Below, one piece after another: positions 18,351-25,335 of a stretch of DNA of 64,000 nt (within the stretch, counting starts at the first letter, position 1; each line of letters opens with the position of its first letter). A program made the position numbers and the translations under genes. The notes below the pieces were generated by a model. The model was not told the origin of the DNA. It ran no database searches and saw only the letters and a list, made by a program, of their open reading frames with translations. The stretch is from Bacillus_BU sp051233475. Its GTDB lineage: Bacteria > Bacillota > Bacilli > Bacillales > Cytobacillaceae. The stretch lies in assembly GCF_051233475.1 (NCBI RefSeq), contig NZ_JBKFGH010000004.1, forward strand, positions 186,001 through 250,000, written 5' to 3'.

Positions 18351-19337
18351 ATGGAAAAAAATAAAACGATCCTAATTATTACAATACTAATAATATCTAT
18401 ACTAGTTATTTACACAATACTTGACAATAATCGAATTAAGATAGTTGAACAAGAAGTGAGGATTGACAATTTACCAGATGAGTTGAAAGGATTTACGATT
18501 CTTCAGGTTACAGATTTACATGAAAAAGAATTTGGTCAAAATCAAGTTAGATTAATTGAGAAGATAAATTCAATATCATTCGATGTAATTGTGTTTACAG
18601 GGGATATGTTAGTAAACAGTGAAAGTACTAATTATAAACCTTTTTTCACTTTGTTGGAAGGGATTGATAATAAAGATGAGGCTTTGTTTGTGCCTGGTAA
18701 TTCCGATCCAGATATTTACTCATTAAATAAAGATACGCTCTATAAGGAAACGGATCTTATTTCAGGTATGGAGAAAAGAGGAGTTAAGCTTCTTGAATCT
18801 TTGCATACAATAAGGAAAGGCAGTACAAAAGTACATTTCATTGATTTTGAGTTTTCTATCCAGGATAAGGATAGTGCCATAAAATCAATTGAAGATACTT
18901 TGGAAACAGAAAATAGCTCAACTAAATATTTAAACCACCAAAAACAATTATTTGATGAGTTTTCATCACTTGATCACAAGTTTGATTCAGATGTTTTAAT
19001 TGGATTGACTCATTTCCCAATTGTTGATGAAAGACTTGATTACTTAATTTCAAATTCGAATTTTATAATCAGAGATTACGATCTGGTCATAGCAGGGCAT
19101 TACCATGGTGGACAAATTCGACTTCCCTTTTTGGGTGCAATTTTTATTCCTGAAGGCTGGTACCCTCGAAAAGGGCTACTTCCTCCGCAGGACAGGGTAA
19201 AAGGTTTATGGGGATATAAAGATATAAAACAATACGTAAGTACTGGATTAGGTAGTAGTGAGGCACTTCCATTATTAAAATTTAGGTTATTTAATACCCC
19301 TGAAATTAATTTGTTAACATTAAGGGATGCTAAATAA
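18351..19337 (+). CDS. Membrane-anchored metallophosphoesterase (YkuE-like)
   Basis: 328 aa with an N-terminal membrane anchor (residues 6-24). Calcineurin-like motifs: TDLHE (DxH), FTGDM (GD), PGNSDPD where GNHD is expected, LTHFP, and AGHYHGGQIRLP (GHxHGG). The GNHD histidine, which normally helps protonate the leaving group, is Ser here. The family hydrolyses phosphodiesters or lipid-linked phosphates; in this cluster a substrate such as undecaprenyl-pyrophosphate or a phosphorylated polymer is possible but unproven. It follows the beta-helix gene, both being predicted membrane-anchored with outside domains. Confidence 0.82.
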   Translation: MEKNKTILIITILIISILVIYTILDNNRIKIVEQEVRIDNLPDELKGFTILQVTDLHEKEFGQNQVRLIEKINSISFDVIVFTGDMLVNSESTNYKPFFTLLEGIDNKDEALFVPGNSDPDIYSLNKDTLYKETDLISGMEKRGVKLLESLHTIRKGSTKVHFIDFEFSIQDKDSAIKSIEDTLETENSSTKYLNHQKQLFDEFSSLDHKFDSDVLIGLTHFPIVDERLDYLISNSNFIIRDYDLVIAGHYHGGQIRLPFLGAIFIPEGWYPRKGLLPPQDRVKGLWGYKDIKQYVSTGLGSSEALPLLKFRLFNTPEINLLTLRDAK

Positions 19338-19448
19338 ACATTAAATGAAACCAAGGTCAGGGTTAAATTAATACAAAAATTTTTTTAGGTTAAGTGTTCT
19401 TTATAGTGAACTGTTTTTTGCCACTATTTTTAAAAAGGGGAAATAAAG

Positions 19449-20390
19449 ATGGATTCTAATCTTAGGACTGCGTATATTTTACAAATTCATAAAAATCCGG
19501 ATCAGGTAAACCTGTTTATTAATCAGCTAATTTCAGAAGAACAAGCAGATATTTATGTTCATATTGATAAAAGAAGTTATGAAAAAGTACAAGAGAAAAT
19601 AGTTAAAAGCCCAAATGTGAAAATTTTAGAAAAAAGTATTATCTGCGACTGGGGTGATGTAAGCCAGGTAACTACAACGATTCTTCTGTTGCAAGAAGTG
19701 GTAGCTTCAAAGCAAAATTATGATTTTGTTTGTTTTAGAAGTGGTCAAGATTTACTAGTTAAAGATGGTTTTAAAGACTTTTTGGTTGAGAATACAGGGA
19801 AAATATTTATGTCATTTAAAGATATAAGCAGTCAAGATCTAGGATTAATGAAAATTAATTGGCCTAAAATTACGCGTAGAAGATTTACTACTGCACACCC
19901 TTATAGAGTTTTTAGGAGATTAATCCAAGATTTATTTCATAATGGTATTAATATTTTTCCTAATTTAAAATATTGGCCTCAAGATTATACATTTTATAGT
20001 GGTTCACAGTGGTTTACTTTACCTTTTGATGTAGCAAGATACATTATTAAGTTTCTAGAAGAAAATAAATGGTATAAAAATTTTTTTGAAAATACCTATA
20101 CCCCTGATGAATGGTTTTTTCATACATTAATCATGAATTCACCATATAAATCCAATGTGATGGATAATAACTTATTGTTTTTAAAGTGGGGAGAAAATTT
20201 TAATGATCGAAATTCTCCACAGAATTTAACTGTTAACGATATTCAGATAATTGAGGAATCAAACCAGTATTTTGCAAGAAAATTTGATGAGGATATCGAT
20301 AATGATGTGATTGAATATTTTGCTAACAAGGTAAGATTTTGTAGTAGTTCAATTATGAAAAAAAATAACCATCAATTAATTAATATTTAA
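19449..20390 (+). CDS. Core-2/I-branching beta-1,6-GlcNAc transferase family (GT14)
   Basis: 313 aa. YILQIHKNPDQVNLFINQL, the YVHIDKR block, SGQD, YSGSQWFTLP and TPDEWFFHTLIM match the family known from Bacillus and animal branching enzymes. It should form a branch on a sugar acceptor using a nucleotide sugar, perhaps UDP-GlcNAc. The ribosome site AAAGGGGAAATAAAG precedes ATG 19449. It starts the second gene block of the cluster, 17 bases ahead of the PLP decarboxylase. Confidence 0.85.
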   Translation: MDSNLRTAYILQIHKNPDQVNLFINQLISEEQADIYVHIDKRSYEKVQEKIVKSPNVKILEKSIICDWGDVSQVTTTILLLQEVVASKQNYDFVCFRSGQDLLVKDGFKDFLVENTGKIFMSFKDISSQDLGLMKINWPKITRRRFTTAHPYRVFRRLIQDLFHNGINIFPNLKYWPQDYTFYSGSQWFTLPFDVARYIIKFLEENKWYKNFFENTYTPDEWFFHTLIMNSPYKSNVMDNNLLFLKWGENFNDRNSPQNLTVNDIQIIEESNQYFARKFDEDIDNDVIEYFANKVRFCSSSIMKKNNHQLINI

Positions 20391-20407
20391 GTGAGATGAT
20401 CTTAGCA

Positions 20408-21685
20408 ATGAATATAAATTTTCATAAAATTAATGAATTAGAACGGAAGTTTGGAACTTCATTTTATTTACTAGATGTTAATAAATTAAGATTAAATTAC
20501 CAAAAAATTAATAATGCATTTAAAAACAGATATACAAATTTTATTATAGGTTATTCATATAAAACCAACTATTTACCTTATTTGTGTAAGGAGATGTCCA
20601 GGTTAGGTGCCTATGCAGAAGTAGTATCAAGATTAGAATATGATTTAGCTTTAAAAATAGGTGTCGATCCTAGAAAAATTATTTTTAATGGTCCATTAAA
20701 AACATCAGATGATATAGAAACTGCTTTGGAGAAAGATAGTATTGTAAATATTGATTCACTTTACGAAATAGATTATATAACAACTTTTTGTATAAATAAC
20801 CATGAAAAACAAGTGAAAGTTGGAATAAGAGTTAATTTCGATATTTCAAATGATGAAAGAGGTATTCTTCAAGAAGGATTTGAAATAAGCAGATTTGGAA
20901 TTTGTGTTTCAAACGGGAATTTTCAATACGCAGTTAATGAACTCAAAAAGTTAGATAACGTTAAAATTGTTGGTTTACATGGTCATTTCTCCACCAGTGA
21001 GAGAAAGGTTAAAACATACGGTACGATTACAAAAAAACTATGTGAGTTAGCTAAGCAATATATTGGGGATTCAGTAGAATACATTGATATAGGAGGAGGA
21101 ATTTATGGTGAAGTGCCTTCATCCTTTAACCTTCAAACCCCAAATTTTGATGATTATGCAGAAGAGGTTTGTTATATTATGAATTCTGAATTTAGCCATA
21201 AAGATAAAAGACCTTATTTAATATTAGAACCTGGTATCTCCATGGTAGCGAATGTATTTTCATTTTTTGCAAAGGTTATTGAAGCCAAAAAAATTCAAGA
21301 TCAATATTTTGTGCTTATTGATGGTAGTGTACATAATATTAAGCCTACAATGCATAAAAAAAATCTACCAATGAAAGTTATGAGAGAACGAAGTGAAACC
21401 CAAAAATATGTCTCGTACAACATTGTTGGATACACATGTATGGAAAAAGATTACTTAGCTTATGGAGTGGAGGGGGAATTACCAAATAAAAATGATTACG
21501 TTATTTTCGATAATGTTGGCGCCTACACGATTGTATTTAACCCGCCATTTATTAAAGAAAGACCAAGTATTATTGCTTTAGATGATAAAGAAATTTTCTT
21601 AGTTAGAAAAAAAGAAAGCCTTACTGAATTTTTTAATGAAAATCTTTACGTGTTCAATAATGAATTTGAGGGAAAATTTGTATGA
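20408..21685 (+). CDS. PLP-dependent decarboxylase, LysA/BtrK-like fold
   Basis: 425 aa from ATG 20408 (ATG 20396 is also in frame; neither has a good ribosome site). Group IV decarboxylase motifs: PLP lysine in IIGYSYKTNY (K52), LHGHFSTSE, YIDIGGGIYGEV, LEPGISMVANV, the second-subunit Cys in YTCMEKDYL, and NVGAYTIVFNP. The family includes diaminopimelate, carboxynorspermidine and D-ornithine-type decarboxylases and BtrK, which decarboxylates a glutamyl group bound to a carrier protein in butirosin synthesis. It overlaps the ATP-grasp gene by four bases and has a carrier protein two genes later, so a BtrK-like role is attractive. It is not in a lysine operon. Confidence 0.85.
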   Translation: MNINFHKINELERKFGTSFYLLDVNKLRLNYQKINNAFKNRYTNFIIGYSYKTNYLPYLCKEMSRLGAYAEVVSRLEYDLALKIGVDPRKIIFNGPLKTSDDIETALEKDSIVNIDSLYEIDYITTFCINNHEKQVKVGIRVNFDISNDERGILQEGFEISRFGICVSNGNFQYAVNELKKLDNVKIVGLHGHFSTSERKVKTYGTITKKLCELAKQYIGDSVEYIDIGGGIYGEVPSSFNLQTPNFDDYAEEVCYIMNSEFSHKDKRPYLILEPGISMVANVFSFFAKVIEAKKIQDQYFVLIDGSVHNIKPTMHKKNLPMKVMRERSETQKYVSYNIVGYTCMEKDYLAYGVEGELPNKNDYVIFDNVGAYTIVFNPPFIKERPSIIALDDKEIFLVRKKESLTEFFNENLYVFNNEFEGKFV

Positions 21686-22665
21686 ATATTTTAGTATGCA
21701 GTGTAGGTAGACGAGCGAAGTTAATTCAATATTTTAAAGAGGAGTTAAGTAAAATTGGGGGAGAAGTTATCGCAGTAGATTGTGATTCTTCAGCACCAGC
21801 TTTATATCTGGCAGATAAATCAGAGATAGTTCCCCCTATTACTAACCCAAACTATATAAAGCATATTATGCAATTATGTGAAAAATACAAAATAACCGCA
21901 GTGTTGAGTCTGATTGACCCTGAATTAAGTTTATTTGCAGAACATAAAGAAGAATTTGAAAAAAATAATATTAAAATCATTGTGTCCAACAGAGAAGTGG
22001 TAAATATTTGCTTTGATAAATACTTAACCTATAAATATTTACACGAATATGACTTACCTGTAGTCCCAACATATAAAAACATTAATGAAATAATAACTGA
22101 TATTGAAAGGAATTGGATTAAGTTCCCAATCATTGTTAAACCAAGAAATGGCAGTGCTAGCATTGGAATTTCAATTATTAATTCAGTTGAAGAACTTTAT
22201 GCTATTTGGAAAGATAATAATGAATTAATTATGCAACCATTTATTGAGGGAGAAGAATATGGTGTTGATTGTTATATTGATTTGATAAATTATAAGACCA
22301 CTAATATTTTTTGTAAAAGAAAAATTAAGATGCGGGCTGGAGAGACTGACAAGTCTGTAGCTGTGTATAATCCGATGCTATTCGAATTAATTGATAAAGT
22401 AATTCAAGTGCTTAATCCAATCGGTCCGATTGATATTGATTGTTTTAAAACTGATGGAGGATTTATCATTTCAGAAATAAACCCAAGATTTGGTGGAGGA
22501 TATTTACATGCTCACGAAATGGGACAAAACTTCGTTAGAAATATAATTAATAATCTATCAGGTTTTTCTAATCAAAGAGATATAGGGAATTATTCTGAAG
22601 GGTCGGTAATGATAAAGTTTGATGAGGTTATGGTACTTAACTCGTTGGGTAAGCTTAAGCGATAG
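21682..22665 (+). CDS. ATP-grasp ligase (CarB/PylC/BtrJ-like)
   Basis: 327 aa. Pre-grasp start MNILVCSVGRRAKLI, VLSLIDPELSLF, then the ATP-grasp fold with FPIIVKPRNGSASIGI (K153), MQPFIEGEEYGVDCY, and the metal-binding SEINPRFGGGY (E265, N267). It is coupled to the decarboxylase by an ATGA overlap. ATP-grasp enzymes of this type form amide or thioester bonds through an acylphosphate. In butirosin synthesis BtrJ loads glutamate on the carrier protein BtrI; the same partners are present here, so loading of an amino acid on the carrier encoded at 23.9 kb is a reasonable guess. Confidence 0.85.
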   Translation: MNILVCSVGRRAKLIQYFKEELSKIGGEVIAVDCDSSAPALYLADKSEIVPPITNPNYIKHIMQLCEKYKITAVLSLIDPELSLFAEHKEEFEKNNIKIIVSNREVVNICFDKYLTYKYLHEYDLPVVPTYKNINEIITDIERNWIKFPIIVKPRNGSASIGISIINSVEELYAIWKDNNELIMQPFIEGEEYGVDCYIDLINYKTTNIFCKRKIKMRAGETDKSVAVYNPMLFELIDKVIQVLNPIGPIDIDCFKTDGGFIISEINPRFGGGYLHAHEMGQNFVRNIINNLSGFSNQRDIGNYSEGSVMIKFDEVMVLNSLGKLKR

Positions 22666-22703
22666 TTGGACTTTATATATTACTGTAAAAAGGAGTGGGT
22701 AAT

Positions 22704-23804
22704 TTGTATGAGGTAATTTCTTATCAGCAGAGGAACCGATGGGAAGAAGTATTAAATCAACTTACGAAAAAAGATATCTTTTATGAGCACTCTTATAACC
22801 ATTTGTATCAAAGTTTGGGAGATGGTGACCCTCATTTGTTTTTTTATGAAGATGAAAGAGGGAATAAAATTTGCTATTCATTTTTTAAAAGAAAAATAAA
22901 TCTTTTGTCGTTCCTTCGAGATGACGTGATGGAAGAAAACTTTTATGACATTATTACTCCAACCTATGGCTATGGAGGTCCTATTTCCGATGTAGAAGAT
23001 AAACTGGTGATAAAACAATTCAGACAGGAATTTGAGGAATATTGTCAAAAAGAAAATGTTATTTGTGAATTTATAAGATTTCATCCCTTACTCCAAAATG
23101 CTAAATTTATGGAGGATTTAATGGAAGTTTCATATGATAGGGAGACTATTTATATTGATTTGACAAAAAGTGAAGAAGATATTTTTAAAAGTTATCATAA
23201 AAATCATAAAAGAAATGTAAATAAAGGAATAAAAAACCAACTAGAGTTTAAGGTTTTTATGAAGGAAGAAGCTTTTCAAAGAATTGAAGAGTTTTATCAG
23301 CTTTACAAAGAAACAATGGATAAATTAAATGCTTCCGCCCATTCATATTTTTCAACAGATTATTTGAAAAATTTGTTGTCAAGTTTATACGATAAATCAA
23401 TGATAGGAGCAGTCTTTTTTAATAACAAGATTATTGGAGCTGCTTTGTGTATGTACGAAGGAGGTCTATTACATTATCACCTTGGTTGTTCTAAGAAAGA
23501 ATATTTACACTTAGGTGGGAATGTTTTTCTACTTCATAATATTGCTATTTGGGGAAAACAAAACGGCTTAAATGTATTTCATTTAGGAGGGGGGCATGTA
23601 GGAAGAGATTCTTTGTTTCAATTCAAATATCGTTTCAATCCTTATGGAACCCTTGATTTTTATATTGGTAAAAAAGTTCATAATCCGCAGAAATACAAAA
23701 AGTTAGTTGATAAATGGGAAGAATATTATGATCAAGAGTCTCAAAAAAATTTCTTTCCAATATATCGTAACAAACCAAAGAAAACTGAACTAGTACAGGG
23801 GTAA
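22704..23804 (+). CDS. FemAB/BioF2-like aminoacyl or acyl transferase (GNAT fold)
   Basis: 366 aa. TTG 22704 is preferred because AAAAGGAG ends 8 bases upstream; the frame also opens at GTG 22695 inside that site. The tandem GNAT layout shows YHKNHKRNVNKGIK (the usual FemAB basic helix), FYQLYKETMDKLNAS, GAVFFNNKIIGAALCMYEGG and FHLGGGHVGRDSLFQFKYRF. FemAB proteins move aminoacyl groups from tRNA to peptidoglycan; the GNAT-6 branch acts in polysaccharide clusters. With a carrier protein next to it, the donor could be aminoacyl-ACP instead of aminoacyl-tRNA. Confidence 0.85.
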   Translation: MYEVISYQQRNRWEEVLNQLTKKDIFYEHSYNHLYQSLGDGDPHLFFYEDERGNKICYSFFKRKINLLSFLRDDVMEENFYDIITPTYGYGGPISDVEDKLVIKQFRQEFEEYCQKENVICEFIRFHPLLQNAKFMEDLMEVSYDRETIYIDLTKSEEDIFKSYHKNHKRNVNKGIKNQLEFKVFMKEEAFQRIEEFYQLYKETMDKLNASAHSYFSTDYLKNLLSSLYDKSMIGAVFFNNKIIGAALCMYEGGLLHYHLGCSKKEYLHLGGNVFLLHNIAIWGKQNGLNVFHLGGGHVGRDSLFQFKYRFNPYGTLDFYIGKKVHNPQKYKKLVDKWEEYYDQESQKNFFPIYRNKPKKTELVQG

Positions 23805-23906
23805 GGAATATTTTTTTTAGTTCATCGTTCTTTATAAAGAATTGATTAGGTGTAATTATTCATGTGAATGTATAGTTGTTTATACATTTTAGAGAGGATG
23901 ATCAAA

Positions 23907-24149
23907 GTGAAAAAAGAAAAATTTTTAGAAGAATTAGGCCATTTATTGGAAGTAGAGAGGGCAGAGTTAACCAATAACTATTATTTAGAAGATAATGAGA
24001 ACTGGGATTCCTTAGCTCTTATTTCGGTTATTGTAATGTTTGATGAGCATTTTCAACAAACAGTTTCAAATGAGGCAATAAGGGAGTGCATTGTAGTAGG
24101 AGATTTATTAAAACTTGTAAATGACAAATTGCAGTTAACAGAAATTTAG
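23907..24149 (+). CDS. Acyl/peptidyl carrier protein (second in the cluster)
   Basis: 80 aa from GTG 23907, chosen because AGAGAGG at 23891-23897 sits 9 bases upstream; the frame also opens at ATG 23868. The DSL motif in ENWDSLALISVIVMF puts the phosphopantetheine on Ser35. Length and helix pattern are those of a free-standing carrier protein. It differs clearly from the first carrier protein at 13.9 kb. It lies directly after the FemAB-like gene, so it is the likely platform for the amino acid handled by the ATP-grasp ligase and the decarboxylase. Confidence 0.82.
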   Translation: MKKEKFLEELGHLLEVERAELTNNYYLEDNENWDSLALISVIVMFDEHFQQTVSNEAIRECIVVGDLLKLVNDKLQLTEI

Positions 24150-24188
24150 TATCCTTTTCAACCATTGAATAATAAAGGAAGATAAAAA

Positions 24189-24812
24189 ATGAAAAAAGTG
24201 ATTATAGTTGGTGCTGGTGGACTTGGAAGAATGATATATAGTTGGCTTCCAGATTTTTCAGATGAAGATTTAGAGCCTATTGGGTTTATTAGTGACAGAT
24301 TAGATCTTCTTGAAGGTTATAACTATGACATTCCCATATTGAGTACAATAAAGGAGTATCAACCGCAAGATGATCATGTTTTAGTGATGGCAATCGCTAA
24401 TCCGATAGATAAGCTAGAAATCGCAAAAGATCTTGAGGACCGAGGAGCTAGTTTTAAAAGTTTAATTCATCCCACTGCTTTAGTAGGTAAAAATGTTGAA
24501 ATTGGTAAAGGAAGTGTAGTTTGTCCACGTGCCATTTTGACATGTGATATAAAAATAGGCGACTACGTTTTGCTTAATTTAGGTGTAACAATTGGTCATG
24601 ATGTCCAAATAGGTGATGGTTGCACAATTAATTCCCATTCAGATGTAACGGGAAGTGCGAAACTTAGTACAGGGGTATTTCTAGGTAGTCACGCAGTAGT
24701 AATGCCAGGTGTAAAGGTGAAGGATTTCGCAAAGATTGGTGCTGGAAGTGTTGTTATTAAACAAGTAAGCTCTGCTACAACGGTATTTGGAATCCCAGCT
24801 AAGCAAGTATGA
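24189..24812 (+). CDS. epsM: Sugar O/N-acetyltransferase, NeuD/PglD family (EpsM-like)
   Basis: 207 aa. The N-terminal Rossmann domain begins KKVIIVGAGGLGRMIY, and a left-handed beta-helix of hexapeptide repeats runs from about residue 93 to the end (GKNVEIGKGSVVCPRAI and others). Catalytic His137 is in GVTIGHDVQIG. EpsM/PglD enzymes acetylate the 4-amine made by EpsN/PglE to give UDP-di-N-acetylbacillosamine. In B. subtilis epsL, epsM and epsN are adjacent; here this gene is separated from its partners by about 13 kb of acyl/aminoacyl genes. Last gene of the cluster. Confidence 0.88.
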   Translation: MKKVIIVGAGGLGRMIYSWLPDFSDEDLEPIGFISDRLDLLEGYNYDIPILSTIKEYQPQDDHVLVMAIANPIDKLEIAKDLEDRGASFKSLIHPTALVGKNVEIGKGSVVCPRAILTCDIKIGDYVLLNLGVTIGHDVQIGDGCTINSHSDVTGSAKLSTGVFLGSHAVVMPGVKVKDFAKIGAGSVVIKQVSSATTVFGIPAKQV

Positions 24813-24968
24813 TTTTATTTGAAGAACCAATGATTTATAATTAATATTCTTTTATTACACGACGGTTAATTTGGTAGGTAGTTACTTTAAAACTAACAAG
24901 AATTAAGACTCAGAAGATAGCCTATCCAATTTTCGGAAGGTAAACTATAAGGAGTGTGTAACTATGAT

Positions 24969-25094
24969 TCATTGGTTTTCGTTTTTTCTTAATGCCTCAT
25001 TGCCTACTTTTATTTTGTTTTCAAGGCTTGATTTTTCTACTTTCAATTTTTTTAAAAACAATCCAATATTAGGTATTGGTTTTATACTGTTCAT
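24969..25094 (-). CDS. Possible small hypothetical protein (41 aa)
   Basis: On the minus strand ATG at 25094 is preceded by GGAAGGAAGGGGGAATTTGGG, a strong ribosome-site region with AAGGGGG 9 bases upstream. The 41-aa product starts MNSIKPIPNIGLFLKKLKVE and is rich in Lys, Glu and Asn, as a real cytoplasmic or spore protein would be. It is not a family I recognise. The competing plus-strand frame in the same place looks less protein-like. Confidence 0.35.
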   Translation of the reverse strand: MNSIKPIPNIGLFLKKLKVEKSSLENKIKVGNEALRKNENQ

Positions 25095-25131
25095 CCCAAA
25101 TTCCCCCTTCCTTCCCCTTTCATTAGCAATG

Positions 25132-25155
25132 AAATAAATAAATAAATAAATAAAT
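25132..25155. repeat. AAAT microsatellite, six copies
   Basis: Six perfect consecutive AAAT units. Such a run can vary by slippage; it lies about 180 bases upstream of addB, too far to be its core promoter. Confidence 0.85.
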
Positions 25156-25335
25156 CCATTAAAAGAATAGCCACTTTTGAGACAAGTTCAGTATCTTCGC
25201 AATTTATACTTTACCAAGTTCTATTTGTAAATATTTAACGCCAGCAACTCAATGATCCTCGGCAAAACTCGAGTCAGATTATGATAAAATAGTATGGATA
25301 TGCAAAAATTCCGCTCAGACAAGGAGGTACAAAAC

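Larger units (their letters stand above)
24813..25335. other. Boundary intergenic region between EPS cluster and addB
   Basis: 523 bases between the end of the AT-rich polysaccharide cluster and addB. It holds a possible minus-strand small gene (24969-25094) and an AAAT tandem repeat. A plus-strand frame 24964-25137 (57 codons, behind AAGGAG) overlaps the minus-strand frame but encodes an unlikely Phe-rich string. No terminator hairpin for the cluster was obvious to me, and no mobile-element ends were found. Confidence 0.5.

Noticed and set aside
24964..25137. 57-codon plus-strand frame behind AAGGAG
   Set aside because: Product is a Phe/Pro/Leu-rich string unlike a real protein, and the opposite strand has a more convincing small frame.
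24813..25335. Search for insertion sequence or attachment-site ends at the EPS boundary
   Set aside because: No inverted repeats, tRNA gene or integrase found, so no mobile-element claim is made.
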